Numbered from the stretch's first letter, positions 15,162 to 24,300 are shown. The stretch is 64,000 nucleotides of DNA from Actinocorallia herbida (GCF_003751225.1 NZ_RJKE01000001.1:6200001-6264000), one strand, 5' to 3'. The notes: generated by a model not told the origin, from the letters alone. Made by a program: numbers and translations.

Positions 15162-16885
15162 TCGGCAAGGTGTTGCGGGGGCAGCGGGTCGGTGGGCTTC
15201 TCCGGTACCTCTTCGGTCCCGGGGCTCGTGGCGAGCACGAGGACCCGCGGATCGTCGCCGGCTTCGGGGAGACTGCCGAGCTGGAGCCGGCGCTCTCGTC
15301 GCTTGGTCGGCGGGATTTCCGGAAGCTGGAGGCGCTCATGTCGCAGCCGCTGTCCCTGCTCGATCCGCTGGGCGGAGTGAACCGTCCGGTCTGGCACTAC
15401 CCGATCCGCGCTCATCCGGACGATCCGGTGCTGACGGATGAGCAGTGGGCGGAGATCGCGCGGGAGGTCGTGCACGCCGTCGGCTACGCCCGCCGCGATG
15501 ACGAAGGGGGCTGCCGCTGGTTCGCGGTGCGGCATGCCGACGACCACATTCACCTCGTCGTCACCCTCGCCAGGCAGGACGGCACGCGGCCCGAGGTGCG
15601 CAATGACGCACTGCGGGGACGGCAGGCCCTGCTGCGGATCGAGCGGAGGCTGGGGCTGGTGCGCACGGCGCCGGCCGATCGTACGGCGGCCCGGAGAGCC
15701 ACCCGAGGAGAGATGGAGAAGGCCGGACGAGTGGGGCGCTCAGAGCCCTCTCGGGACACGTTGCGAAGGGTCGTCACCACGTGTGCCGCGCGAGCACGCT
15801 CGGAGGCCGAGTTCTTCGAGCTTCTCAGAGGGGAAGGACTCGTCGTCAAGACGCGGGAGAGCCGGGTGCAGCCTGGTGAGATCACCGGCTACGCGGTCGG
15901 GCTTGCTGGCGATGTCGCCGCTGGTGGCGCTTCGGTCTGCTTCGGCGGCGGCCGACTGGCCTCCGATCTGACGCTTCCCCGGCTGCGGCGTCGATGGCCT
16001 TCTGGAGCTGTCCGGGCCGATCCGCGTGATCCGGATCGTTCCGCGGTGTGGGGAGAGTCGCTCTCCCTACCGACGGTCAGAGCGGTCTTGCGGAGGACCC
16101 TACGGGAGTGCGCCGAGGGCGCGGCGAGCCTCGACGAGTTCTTCTCCCGCGTGGAGCAGGCGGGGATGCTGCTGAAGGTCCGTTACAGCGAACGCGTCCC
16201 TGGTCAGGTCACCGGGTATTCCGTCGCCCTTCCGGGCGATCTGGAGCCTCCCGGATCGATCCGCTGGCACGGAGCGGCGCGGATCGATCCTTCCCTCAGT
16301 CCTTCTCGGCTCGCGGAGGCGCGCCGGTCCGAGGCGCCCATGACCCATGAAGAGCTGCAAGGCATCTACGACGATGCGGCGAGGGCGGCGTCCGCGGCGG
16401 CGGAGCGCATTCGAAACCTCGTCGGCGTCGATCCCAAGGCCGCTCATGATGCCGCTCGGGCTGTCTCCGACGTCCTGCATGTGGCTTCTTGGGCGACCGG
16501 GAACCACCATCTGCGCCGGGCCGCGGACGACTTCGATCGGGCCGCAAGGCCTCCGAACGCCGTTGTCCCACGGCCGTCCCCGGCGGGTCGGCGGCTTCGG
16601 ACCTCGGCGCGGCTCCTGTCGCTGGGCGGGCTCGTCGGCAACCGGACGACGCTGGATGTGCTCGCGCTGGCCGTGGCGCTCTCGCGGGCGACCCGGGAGG
16701 TCGGCGTGCTCCGCGCCTCCGAAGGCCGCCATGCCCAGGCCTCCGCCGCGTACCGCTGCGCCGCTCACCTGGACGAGCTCGTGCCCGGTGCCAAGGCGCG
16801 CCGCGTGGCTTCGTTCTCGGCCGAGCGGACCGCGTCGCGGGTCAGCCCCGACGTCGCCGGTCGGCGGCGGCCGCGGCGAGGATGA
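15158..16885 (+). CDS. Relaxase / mobilization nuclease
   Basis: This 575-residue protein has an N-terminal MobA/VirD2-type relaxase domain (residues 1-170). The triple-His metal site is 'WFAVRHADDHIHLVV' (His126, His130, His132). A candidate catalytic Tyr is Tyr17 in 'GGLLRYLFGPG'. Two homologous segments follow, each beginning 'TLRRVVTTCAARARSEAEFF' or 'AVLRRTLRECAEGAASLDEF' and containing 'VSRVQPGEITGYAV'-like sequence, an internal repeat typical of actinobacterial relaxases. The C-terminus is helical. It is coupled to mobC, and its last 44 bases overlap the convergent XRE gene. It should nick oriT and lead the strand through the secretion apparatus. Confidence 0.88.
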   Translation: MIGKVLRGQRVGGLLRYLFGPGARGEHEDPRIVAGFGETAELEPALSSLGRRDFRKLEALMSQPLSLLDPLGGVNRPVWHYPIRAHPDDPVLTDEQWAEIAREVVHAVGYARRDDEGGCRWFAVRHADDHIHLVVTLARQDGTRPEVRNDALRGRQALLRIERRLGLVRTAPADRTAARRATRGEMEKAGRVGRSEPSRDTLRRVVTTCAARARSEAEFFELLRGEGLVVKTRESRVQPGEITGYAVGLAGDVAAGGASVCFGGGRLASDLTLPRLRRRWPSGAVRADPRDPDRSAVWGESLSLPTVRAVLRRTLRECAEGAASLDEFFSRVEQAGMLLKVRYSERVPGQVTGYSVALPGDLEPPGSIRWHGAARIDPSLSPSRLAEARRSEAPMTHEELQGIYDDAARAASAAAERIRNLVGVDPKAAHDAARAVSDVLHVASWATGNHHLRRAADDFDRAARPPNAVVPRPSPAGRRLRTSARLLSLGGLVGNRTTLDVLALAVALSRATREVGVLRASEGRHAQASAAYRCAAHLDELVPGAKARRVASFSAERTASRVSPDVAGRRRPRRG

Positions 16886-17276
16886 CATCGTCGAGGAGGA
16901 AACGCGCTTCCGGCGAGAGGCCGATGAGTGCCCGGAGCACGTCGGAGCGGATCACCCCGTCGCGCAGGCCGCGCAGCAAGGCCTGGTCGACGAGGCCGAC
17001 GTCGATCGGCGCGGCTTCGTCGGCGAAGCCGAAGTAGCCGATGGGCACGCTGAAAAAGGTCGCCAGCGCGGTGAGCGTCTTGAGCTGCGGGTTGTCCTGG
17101 CGTCCGGTGCGCAGCTTCCACACGGTCGTCGAGGAGATCTCCTCCCCCGTCCGTGCCGCTATGGCTTGGGCGATCTCGACGTTCGTGCCCGAGGCCGGAA
17201 CGTCGTCCGGCCACGAGTTCGCGATCAGCCACTCGATCCTGTCGGCGAGCGTCGCCGCGGTTGAAACCGTTCCCAC
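16842..17276 (-). CDS. XRE-family regulator, convergent with the relaxase
   Basis: A 144-residue regulator with a helix-turn-helix at about residues 30-85 ('NVEIAQAIAARTGEEISSTTVWKLRTGRQDNP', then 'LTALATFFSVPIGYFGFADE'). It is the same subtype as the 11325-11780 protein. The C-terminal helix 'IRSDVLRALIGLSPEARFL' may mediate dimerisation. The gene faces the operon starting at 17419, separated by a 140-bp gap with several GTGAC repeats (around 17360-17390) that could be operators. It probably represses the downstream transfer genes. Confidence 0.82.
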   Translation of the reverse strand: MGTVSTAATLADRIEWLIANSWPDDVPASGTNVEIAQAIAARTGEEISSTTVWKLRTGRQDNPQLKTLTALATFFSVPIGYFGFADEAAPIDVGLVDQALLRGLRDGVIRSDVLRALIGLSPEARFLLDDVILAAAAADRRRRG

Positions 17277-17418
17277 CAGTCAACTCCTCAAAAAAATGAC
17301 GCGCCACGCCATCGCCTTTGATTGACGCGACCCGTCGCCGTCTTGCATGGTTCTCCGCATCAGTGACTTTAGGTGACGACACGGTGACTCGTCAGCTAGC
17401 AACACTCGGGGGACTCAC

Positions 17419-17703
17419 GTGACCACGACCATCGACAACGACCTTCTCGCCCGCCAGGAACTCATGGACGAACTCCACCACCTTCTGCAGGAGCGCGGCA
17501 TGAACGTCCGGCTGCGCAGACACCCGAGCGGTATCCCGAAGCTCAAGGTCAGGTCCGGGACCTGGACCGAGACGGTGCAGTGCGCGGGTGCCGAAGGCGT
17601 TTACGCGTTCGTCACCGCCCACGGCCGCCTGCTCGGCAGCGGTGACGAGCTGCGCACCGTCGCGGACATCGTCCAGTTCATGGCCACCCGGCGGCAGCGG
17701 TGA
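17419..17703 (+). CDS. Small hypothetical protein
   Basis: This 94-residue protein starts at GTG 17419 behind GGGGGA. It has an N-terminal helix ('NDLLARQELMDELHHLLQER') followed by a compact alpha/beta segment ('GMNVRLRRHPSGIPKLKVRS'). There is no membrane segment. Similar small proteins precede DUF2637 genes in other actinobacterial elements, but I do not know a function. Its TGA overlaps the GTG of the DUF2637 gene (GTGA), so they are co-translated. Confidence 0.65.
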   Translation: MTTTIDNDLLARQELMDELHHLLQERGMNVRLRRHPSGIPKLKVRSGTWTETVQCAGAEGVYAFVTAHGRLLGSGDELRTVADIVQFMATRRQR

Positions 17704-18524
17704 CCGGCAGCAGGACCCTCCTGTGGTGCCGGCTGGCCCTCGTTCCTCCCATCGCCGCCCTCGCAGTGCTCGGAGCCATCGGCTCCTTCGCCACCGTCCG
17801 GGCGGCGGCCGTTCCGTACTTCGGCGCCGACCTCGCCTGGATCGTGCCCGTTGGACTGGATCTCGGCATCCTCGTCCTCATCTGCTGGGACCTCCTGCTC
17901 GAACTCGACGACACACCCTGGCCCGTCCTGCGCTGGATCGCCTGGTCCTACATCGGCGGCACCGTCCTGGTGAACACCTCCGCCGCCCACGGAGACCCCG
18001 CCGCCACGGCCGCGCACGCGGCCATGCCCGTCCTGTTCATCACCGTCACCGAAGGAGTGCGCTTCCAAGTCCGGCGCAGGGCGGGCCTGGCGTCCTCATC
18101 CGGCCGGGAGCGGATTCCCCGCGCGCGGTGGCTCCTCGCCCCTGTCTCCACGACGCTCCTGTGGCGCAGGATGGTCCTCTGGCAGGTCGCTTCCTACACC
18201 CGGGCCCTCGAACTGGAGCAGGAGAGACTCATGCTGATCTCGCAACTCCAACAGAAGCACGGCCGCTTCTCCTGGCGGTGGCGCGCCTCCGTCGCCGAAC
18301 GGCTGATGCTGAAGACTCCCCCAGCCGAAGACACCCCCGAAGAAGACGAGGAGCTGGTACTCGCCGCCTGCCTCATCCTGGCTTCGCACGAGGCGGACGG
18401 CCGGCGTATCAGCAACACCGGCCTTGCCCGGAAGCTGCGGGATGACGGCCACAGCGTGGCCAACGAGCGTCTCGCAGGCGTCGTCCGCGCCGCGCGGGCC
18501 CGGATGAACGGGGCACTCCCGTGA
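17700..18524 (+). CDS. DUF2637 membrane protein with C-terminal helix-turn-helix-like domain
   Basis: A 274-residue protein. The first 125 residues contain four hydrophobic segments ('LVPPIAALAVLGAIGSFATV', 'LGILVLICWDLLLEL', 'WIAWSYIGGTVLVNT' and the segment around 'HAAMPVLFITVTEGV'), the DUF2637 layout. A basic helical region and an acidic linker ('PPAEDTPEEDEE') follow. The last 70 residues look like a winged helix ('GRRISNTGLARKLRDDGHSV'). DUF2637 proteins are common in mating and spread (spd-like) gene sets of actinomycete plasmids and ICEs. It overlaps both neighbours by a few bases. Confidence 0.8.
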   Translation: MTGSRTLLWCRLALVPPIAALAVLGAIGSFATVRAAAVPYFGADLAWIVPVGLDLGILVLICWDLLLELDDTPWPVLRWIAWSYIGGTVLVNTSAAHGDPAATAAHAAMPVLFITVTEGVRFQVRRRAGLASSSGRERIPRARWLLAPVSTTLLWRRMVLWQVASYTRALELEQERLMLISQLQQKHGRFSWRWRASVAERLMLKTPPAEDTPEEDEELVLAACLILASHEADGRRISNTGLARKLRDDGHSVANERLAGVVRAARARMNGALP

Positions 18525-20383
18525 GGAACGACCTCGAAGCACTCCTCCGAACGATCACCCGCCAAGAGCTGGAGCGCGTGCACCGGGGCGAACTCGCCTG
18601 GGAGACCGTCGTGGAACGGATGGCCGCCTACGGCCGATACGGCTTCGCCAACGTCCTGCTGATCGGCGCCCAGCGGGAGGTGACCGACGTCCGAACGTTC
18701 GAAGAGTGGAAGGCGGCGGGGAGGCGGGTCCGCAAGGGCGAACACGCCATCCGCGTCCTCTCCCGCCAGGGCAAGCCCCGATCTGTCTTCGACCTCGCCC
18801 AGACCTCCGGTCCCGAGACTGTCCTCGGTACAGCGGACAGACCCGCATGGCAGAGTGTGAAGGCGCTCGCCACATCACGGCGCCTCTTCGTGGACCGCGG
18901 CAGCACCTGGTCCTACCTAGGCGATCCGAGCAAGCGCGTCGTCATCCCGCCCGGGCTCGATGACGACGCCGCCGCGCTCTTCCTGGCTCACCAGCTGGCG
19001 CACATGGTCCTGCACCGGGGCGAACTCGACGATGGCAGCCGCGTATGCGCGGGGATCGGCAAGGTCGAGGCCGACTCCGTCGCGGCCATCGTCGCGCGCG
19101 AACTCGGCCTGCCGATCACACCGGCGACGGCTCCGGTCTCCTCCTGGGCGGGCACCGACCCGAGGTCCCGGCCCCTGAAGACGATCGAGCACGTCGGAGG
19201 ACGGATACTGCGCGCGGCGGCCGTGCTCCGCCGCGACCTACAGAAAGCAGCGAACGAGCCGACGGCGGAGGCGAAGGACCGATCGGCCGCCGAAGAACCG
19301 ACAGCAGAGCCACCCGACCGAGCGCTCCTCGAAGCCCTCAAGGCAGCCCATCTCTTCTTCGTCGGCCGATTCCCCACGTCATGGGCTCCCGGCTATCTGA
19401 CGAGACGCGGCTTCCCCGAGGCCTACCAGCTCCAGCGGCAGGCAGGATACGCACCGAACGGCTGGCGCGGGCTCCTCGATGCCCTGACTTCTCAAGGCTT
19501 CCCCCTGGAGACGCTCGTCGAGGCCGGACTGGTGAAGGTCCGCAACGGCCGCGCCTTCGACGTCTTCCGGGACCGCCTCGTCGTCCCCGTCCGCAGCGAG
19601 CACGGCGAGGTCGTCGGCTTCATCGGCAGAGCAGCCCCAGGCGACACCGGCCCCAAGTACCTCAACAGCCCGGAAACGCCCGTCTACAAGAAGGGCGCGC
19701 TTCTCTATGGCCTCCACGAAGCAGCTCCGAAGCTCGCCGCAGGCGCCCGCCCCGTCATCGTCGAAGGCGTCCTCGACGCCTGGGCGATCGACCTGTCCTC
19801 CGACGCCCACGCGGCCGTCGCCCCGAGCGGAACCGCCCTCACCGAGGACCAGGTCGGCCTCCTCGCCGGCGCCGCCGACCTCACCACCCGCGGCCCTCTC
19901 CTCGCCCTCGACGGCGACACCGCCGGCCGCCGCGCCACCGCCCGCGTCTGGAAGGCGTTCACGCAGGTCAGCGGAAATGTCGGCGCCATATGCTTCCCTG
20001 ACTCCCAAGATCCAGCCGACCTTTTCCTGCACCACGGACCCGTAGGAGTCCGCCATGAACTCGCACAAGAACGCGACCTCATCGAGCACGTCCTCGACGC
20101 CGCGATCGCCGAAGGCCTCGCCCGGGGAGATCCCGCATCCGCGCTGCGGACAGCCGCCGAAGCCATCATCGGCCTCGGCCGTCACAACGCCGCACGGCAC
20201 GCAGCCCGCGTCGCCCAAGGCCTCGACATCGACCCGCGAGAAGTGACCCGGCACCTCATCAACGCCGCCTCTCCCCCGGCCAGAGCCTCGGAGACCTTCC
20301 CGTTAGCCGCGACCACCGCCCACACGGACCCGCCCCCTCCGACCCCGAAAACACGCCACGACAGCAGGAGCAGACGACCATGA
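18521..20383 (+). CDS. ArdC-like / DnaG-type primase fusion
   Basis: The protein has 620 residues in two modules. Residues 1-200 match ArdC-like antirestriction proteins: 'YGFANVLLIGAQ', 'VRKGEHAIRVL' and a metallopeptidase-like 'HQLAHMVLH' (157-165) with 'VEADSVAAIVA' (Glu183). The canonical Glu of HExxH is Gln158, so peptidase activity is doubtful. Residues 285-500 are a DnaG catalytic core: 'RAFDVFRDRLVVPV' and 'GPKYLNSPETPVYKKGALLYGL' (Toprim_N), 'VIVEGVLDAWAI' (Glu415) and 'LALDGDTAGRRA' (Asp464, Asp466). The CHC2 zinc finger is missing. It probably protects the incoming strand and primes its complement. Confidence 0.85.
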   Translation: MRNDLEALLRTITRQELERVHRGELAWETVVERMAAYGRYGFANVLLIGAQREVTDVRTFEEWKAAGRRVRKGEHAIRVLSRQGKPRSVFDLAQTSGPETVLGTADRPAWQSVKALATSRRLFVDRGSTWSYLGDPSKRVVIPPGLDDDAAALFLAHQLAHMVLHRGELDDGSRVCAGIGKVEADSVAAIVARELGLPITPATAPVSSWAGTDPRSRPLKTIEHVGGRILRAAAVLRRDLQKAANEPTAEAKDRSAAEEPTAEPPDRALLEALKAAHLFFVGRFPTSWAPGYLTRRGFPEAYQLQRQAGYAPNGWRGLLDALTSQGFPLETLVEAGLVKVRNGRAFDVFRDRLVVPVRSEHGEVVGFIGRAAPGDTGPKYLNSPETPVYKKGALLYGLHEAAPKLAAGARPVIVEGVLDAWAIDLSSDAHAAVAPSGTALTEDQVGLLAGAADLTTRGPLLALDGDTAGRRATARVWKAFTQVSGNVGAICFPDSQDPADLFLHHGPVGVRHELAQERDLIEHVLDAAIAEGLARGDPASALRTAAEAIIGLGRHNAARHAARVAQGLDIDPREVTRHLINAASPPARASETFPLAATTAHTDPPPPTPKTRHDSRSRRP

Positions 20384-21018
20384 ACGAACACCACGCCGAC
20401 CCTTTCCACGACGCCGTTTCCGAGGGCGGCCAGCGCCTCGTGCAGATCCTGGCCGCCGCGACCATCGGCAAACGGACCTTCATGGAATGGCGCGAACGAC
20501 GACGATCCGCCGCGGCCGCCCGCGAGCACCTCGCAGCACAGGCCGCCGACTCGCTGATCGCCGCCAGCTACGCCGATGCCTACACCGCCTTCTCCCGGGC
20601 ACTCGACCCCGCCTGGCTTCGCGAAGCGAGCCTCTTGGAAACCGCCCAAGCCTGGGGAACCGCGATCCCCCACATCCACGAGAAGCCGGACGCCACACAA
20701 GCCGTATCCCTCTGTGAAGAACGCCTACGCCACCTCCACCCACACGGCATGTCCCACTACGACCGCTTCCGCACCGATGGCGCCGACCACCTCACCGCCA
20801 TGCGCGCCGCCCTCCCCTACCTGGCCCGCGACCCCCGCACCCACACCGGCCACCCGGCCGCCCCGAAGCCGGAACTCACCTCACCCAACGCCGCCGACCT
20901 CGCCGCAGAAAGCTTTCCCTACACGGCCGCCGAAGCCATCCGCCGAGGAACCCGCACCACCCACGCAGGCTCCCACCGAACCCCGACACTCGACCGCACC
21001 CGCCGAAGGACGAGGTGA
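20380..21018 (+). CDS. Hypothetical protein downstream of the primase
   Basis: This 212-residue protein starts with an ATGA overlap with the primase gene. Its N-terminal 100 residues are Ala-rich helices ('REHLAAQAADSLIAASYADA'). The middle carries His-rich stretches ('HIHEKPDA', 'RHLHPHGMSHYDRF'). The C-terminus is proline- and Thr-rich, probably disordered. I cannot assign a family. Tight coupling to the primase implies a role in transfer or replication of the element. Confidence 0.6.
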   Translation: MNEHHADPFHDAVSEGGQRLVQILAAATIGKRTFMEWRERRRSAAAAREHLAAQAADSLIAASYADAYTAFSRALDPAWLREASLLETAQAWGTAIPHIHEKPDATQAVSLCEERLRHLHPHGMSHYDRFRTDGADHLTAMRAALPYLARDPRTHTGHPAAPKPELTSPNAADLAAESFPYTAAEAIRRGTRTTHAGSHRTPTLDRTRRRTR

Positions 21019-21021
21019 CCC

Positions 21022-21324
21022 GTGACCGACCTCATCACCCCGGACGAGCAGATCATGCTCCTCCTCGCCGGCGTCATCCTCCTCTTCATCGGCCCCTCCC
21101 TCACCGTCCTCTTCCGAGGCTGCCCCGGCCTCACCGACTTCCTCGTCCTCAACGCCCTCGCCTTCGCCATGCCCGCCGCCCTCATCGTCATCTGGCCCCT
21201 CGCCTTCCTCTGGCCCGGCCCCCTGCCGCCCATCCCGCACCCCAAGCCGTCCCCGCGCCGCCCGCTACCCGGACCGCCCCAGGGAGGCGTCACCCTGATG
21301 AGCTCCCGACGCGTCCCCGATTGA
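21022..21324 (+). CDS. Small two-helix membrane protein
   Basis: The 100-residue protein starts with GTG 21022, three bases after the preceding stop. Two transmembrane helices ('IMLLLAGVILLFIGPSLTVLF' without its last residue, and 'LALAFAMPAALIVIWPLAFL'-like at 45-65) are followed by a proline-rich cytosolic or exported tail. It is the last gene of the plus-strand transfer operon. Small membrane proteins of this type occur in conjugation modules of actinomycetes; no specific role can be given. Confidence 0.55.
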   Translation: MTDLITPDEQIMLLLAGVILLFIGPSLTVLFRGCPGLTDFLVLNALAFAMPAALIVIWPLAFLWPGPLPPIPHPKPSPRRPLPGPPQGGVTLMSSRRVPD

Positions 21325-21361
21325 CCGCCTCCCGGCCGCTGAGCGGTTCGCCCACATCTCG

Positions 21362-22255
21362 CTATCGAACGCGGCGAACCAGGTCGGCGAGTGCGAGCCG
21401 TCCCCGTTCGACGAGGACGACGTCGTGGTTCCTCCTTCCGGTGGACCAGTACGAGACGGCCAGGCGAGCGGTCAGCAGGACGAGCATTCGGTACTCATCG
21501 CGGCTCAGTGCGCGACCGTATCCGTCCAGGAACGCCTCCTCCAGGTCTGGACGGCTGGTCCACAGCGCTCCGAACAGCCAGACCATGTCCTGCACCGCCA
21601 GCCCGGGGCCAGCTTCCTGAAAGTCGATCACGCCGAGGTCGCCTGCGTCTGCGTGCCACAGCCAGTTCCGACTCCCGAAGTCTCCATGCAGATACATCAA
21701 CGGCATCGACTCGGCGAGGGCGGGAAGCTGCTCGACCTCGCCGATCAGGGCGCGCGTTGCAGCGTCGAGTTCGTCGCTGAGATGCTCCAGACATGCTGCC
21801 GCTTCGGCCGCCTGGCCGGTCATCGCCGCTTTGAGCGTGGCACGGGCTCGCGCGGATTCGGGCTCAGGGTGTTCATGCCAGGCACGTAGGATGCTGCCCG
21901 CAAGCCGGTGAACTCGCGTTTCTGTCGCCCTGGACAAATCCAAGTGGCGCACGATTTCGCCCGGGAGTTCCGTGACCACGATCGCGCGCAGCCCCGGTTC
22001 CGCAGCGAGCAGGCGCGGGGATTGACCCGGAACGAGTGCTTCCTGGGCGTGACGGAACCCGCTGATCTCGCGCTCAAATGCATCCAGGCTCGGGCTCATC
22101 TTCGCGTAGGCCACGGTGGATGTGGTCTGTACCCGCCAGACCCGGGAGGTCTCCCGGTCCCAGGAGGTGTCGGTCGCGGCTATGAACGTGCCGGGCAGGT
22201 GTCCGGTGAGCCACTGCCGAAGATCGTCGGGAATCGGTGCCGAATCGCCCATCAT
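21362..22255 (-). CDS. APH/choline-kinase-fold phosphotransferase
   Basis: This 297-residue kinase-fold protein shows Brenner's motif 'MYLHGDFGSRNWLWH' (catalytic Asp, metal-binding Asn) and the second metal site 'GVIDFQEAGPG'. The N-lobe Lys appears to be in 'STVAYAKMSPS'. Two Met codons, 22255 and 22252, follow GGAG; the second has the better spacing. The real substrate is unknown: APH folds act on aminoglycosides, homoserine, choline and others. It is the last gene of the minus-strand mur-like cluster, and a second APH protein at 29885-30766 closes the other side. I infer a role in that pathway or in self-protection. Confidence 0.8.
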   Translation of the reverse strand: MMGDSAPIPDDLRQWLTGHLPGTFIAATDTSWDRETSRVWRVQTTSTVAYAKMSPSLDAFEREISGFRHAQEALVPGQSPRLLAAEPGLRAIVVTELPGEIVRHLDLSRATETRVHRLAGSILRAWHEHPEPESARARATLKAAMTGQAAEAAACLEHLSDELDAATRALIGEVEQLPALAESMPLMYLHGDFGSRNWLWHADAGDLGVIDFQEAGPGLAVQDMVWLFGALWTSRPDLEEAFLDGYGRALSRDEYRMLVLLTARLAVSYWSTGRRNHDVVLVERGRLALADLVRRVR

Positions 22256-22390
22256 CAACTCCAATTGCCGATGTCTCCATCGCCCATGGACGCCGGAGGA
22301 ACTCGGCGACAACGGCTCCGGCGGAGTGGCACCTGTCTCCCATGACGGCCCTGCCCTTGTCACTGAACGGTCGTCGACCAGCGACGAAGC

Positions 22391-23764
22391 TCAGAGGTTC
22401 AGGGCGTCTGCGAAGTTCTCGAGCCCGACGAAGCGAGACGCCTTGATCAGGACGGTGTCGTCGGGTTCCAGGATTCCGGTCAGCAGGGGTAGCAGTGTCT
22501 CGGGGCTTTCGGTTGTCTCGATGCGGGGCTGACGGGCGTGGTCGGCGGCGGCGTCTGCGAGAGCGGTGATGTTCGTTCCGGTGCCGACGGTGATCAGGAT
22601 GTCGGTGCCGAGGGCGGCGGCGAGGCGGCCGATCTCGGTGTGGGCTGCTTCGGCGGTTTCGCCTAGTTCGCGCATTTCGCCGAGGACGGCGATGGTGCGG
22701 CGGGTTCCTGCGACGGCGTGGAGGGTTTGGAGGGCGGCTCGGGTGGATTCGGGGTTGGCGTTGAAGGCGTCGTTGATGATCGTCACGCCGTCGGGGCGTT
22801 CGGTGACTTCCAGGCGGCCTGCGGAGACGGGGGCGGCCTCGGTGAGTGCTTGGGCGATGGCGGTGGCTTGCATGCCGACGGCGTGGGCGGCTCCGGCGAC
22901 GGCGAGGGCGTTGTGGATCTGGTGGCGGCCAAGGAGTCGGAGCTTGACCGGGGCGGTGCCGGTCGGGGTGTGCAGGGTGAAAGCGGCGCGGCCGTCGGCG
23001 AGGGTGATGTCGGTGGCTCGGATGGTCGCGGTGGCGGTGGTGCCGTACGCGAGGACTGCGGCGCTCGTCTGGTCGGCCATCGCGGCGACGAGGGGGTCGT
23101 CGGCGTTGAGGACGGCGAACCCGTCGGCGGGGAGGGCTTGGACGAGTTCGGATTTGGCCTTGGCGATGGAGGCGCGGTCGCCGAATTCGCCGACGTGGGC
23201 GGTGCCGATGTTGAGGACGATGCCGATCTGGGGCGGGGTGAGGGTGGTGAGGTAGGCGATGTCGCCGATGTGGCGGGCGCCCATCTCCAGGACGAGGTAG
23301 CGGGTCGTGTCGCCGGTGCGGAGGACCGTGAGGGGCAGGCCGAGTTCGCCGTTGAACGACTTCTGGGTGGCGACGGTCTCGCCGTGGTGGGCGAGGACCT
23401 GGGCGAGGAGGTCTTTGGTGGTGGTCTTGCCCGCCGAGCCGGTCAGGGCGATGATGGTGGCGTGGGTGCGGGCCAGGACGTACTGGGCGAGCTTCCCGAG
23501 CGCGGCGGTCACGTCGGGGACGATGACGGCCGGGGCGTCAACGGGGCGGGTAGCGAGCACGCACACCGCCCCGGCCTTCATGGCTTGGGGCACGTAGTCG
23601 TGGCCGTCGACGCGGGCGCCGGTGAACGCGACGAACATGCCGCCGGGCACGACGGCGCGGGAGTCGATCACGGAAGGCGCGGTCGCCCGGGCGTCCGGGT
23701 CGGGCACGTCGTGCAGGGTGCCGCCGGTCGCCTCGGCGATCTCGCCGAGCGTCAGGATGATCAC
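22391..23764 (-). CDS. MurF-like ligase (UDP-MurNAc-tripeptide D-Ala-D-Ala ligase family)
   Basis: A full-length Mur ligase of 457 residues. The N-terminal domain begins 'IILTLGEIAEATGG' and contains 'FVAFTGARVDGHDYVPQA'. The ATP loop is 'ALTGSAGKTTTKDLL', followed by 'FNGELGLPLTVL' and 'DAFNANPESTRAAL', all MurF signatures. MurF adds D-Ala-D-Ala to the UDP-MurNAc-tripeptide in the cytosol. GTG 23764 overlaps the stop of the C39-like gene. This copy lies in mobile cargo without ftsW or other division genes, so it is an extra paralogue. It may join a dipeptide to an unusual acceptor. Confidence 0.85.
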   Translation of the reverse strand: MIILTLGEIAEATGGTLHDVPDPDARATAPSVIDSRAVVPGGMFVAFTGARVDGHDYVPQAMKAGAVCVLATRPVDAPAVIVPDVTAALGKLAQYVLARTHATIIALTGSAGKTTTKDLLAQVLAHHGETVATQKSFNGELGLPLTVLRTGDTTRYLVLEMGARHIGDIAYLTTLTPPQIGIVLNIGTAHVGEFGDRASIAKAKSELVQALPADGFAVLNADDPLVAAMADQTSAAVLAYGTTATATIRATDITLADGRAAFTLHTPTGTAPVKLRLLGRHQIHNALAVAGAAHAVGMQATAIAQALTEAAPVSAGRLEVTERPDGVTIINDAFNANPESTRAALQTLHAVAGTRRTIAVLGEMRELGETAEAAHTEIGRLAAALGTDILITVGTGTNITALADAAADHARQPRIETTESPETLLPLLTGILEPDDTVLIKASRFVGLENFADALNL

Positions 23765-24300
23765 GAAGTCCTCCCGGGCAGAGGTGCGAAGGTGATGGCG
23801 CGGCCGGAGTAAGAGGCCACCGCGCGGGTGAACGGAACACGGTCGTGGTCCTGGCCCCACCGGGACGGGTCCCGGAACAGCAGATCCCCGCGGTCGTGGC
23901 CGCGCGCGACGACGAGATGGCCCCCTCGTCGACCGTCCTCGGGGAACCGTTCGGTCACCGAGAAGATCAGCGGAGCCTCGGTGAGGCGATCCAGGAGATC
24001 CTCAGCGGCGACGGGCTCTGCCTGGGCGGGCACCCCGAACTCTGTCGCGATCTCGGCCAGACCGGCGTGCAGCCAGCCCGTCCCGGTGATGAAAGCCTCC
24101 CGCTTCACCCCGAGCTTCACCAGTTCGGTGAGCGGCGGCGTGTCCTGCCCGTAAGCGAGAAGGATCATGCGTAGCGAAGCCATCCCGCAGGCCCGGTTCG
24201 ACCACTCAAGGCGGTCGCCGAGGGCCCAGCCTCCGCACCTGTCCCATTCCTCGGGCTCGATGAGCTGACGGCACATCGGCACGTCGTGGACGCGGGACAC
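23761..24300 (-). CDS. C39-like / papain-fold cysteine peptidase
   Basis: This 179-residue protein has the triad layout of C39-type cysteine peptidases: 'SNRACGMASLRMIL' (Cys38), 'GRRGGHLVVARGHD' (His128) and 'LLFRDPSRWG' (Asp144). 'ACGMASL' corresponds to the C39 motif around the nucleophile. There is no signal peptide or transporter domain, so it should act in the cytosol. It starts at GTG 24300 and overlaps murF. Next to peptide-ligase homologues, it may trim, transfer or hydrolyse a peptide intermediate. A transpeptidation or amide-transfer role is equally possible. Confidence 0.7.
   Translation of the reverse strand: MSRVHDVPMCRQLIEPEEWDRCGGWALGDRLEWSNRACGMASLRMILLAYGQDTPPLTELVKLGVKREAFITGTGWLHAGLAEIATEFGVPAQAEPVAAEDLLDRLTEAPLIFSVTERFPEDGRRGGHLVVARGHDRGDLLFRDPSRWGQDHDRVPFTRAVASYSGRAITFAPLPGRTS

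Noticed and set aside
22718-23812. 364-codon plus-strand frame with Gly/Glu/Asp-rich sequence
   Set aside because: Antisense to the murF-like gene. The repetitive composition is that of the complement of a GC-rich gene, with no known motif.
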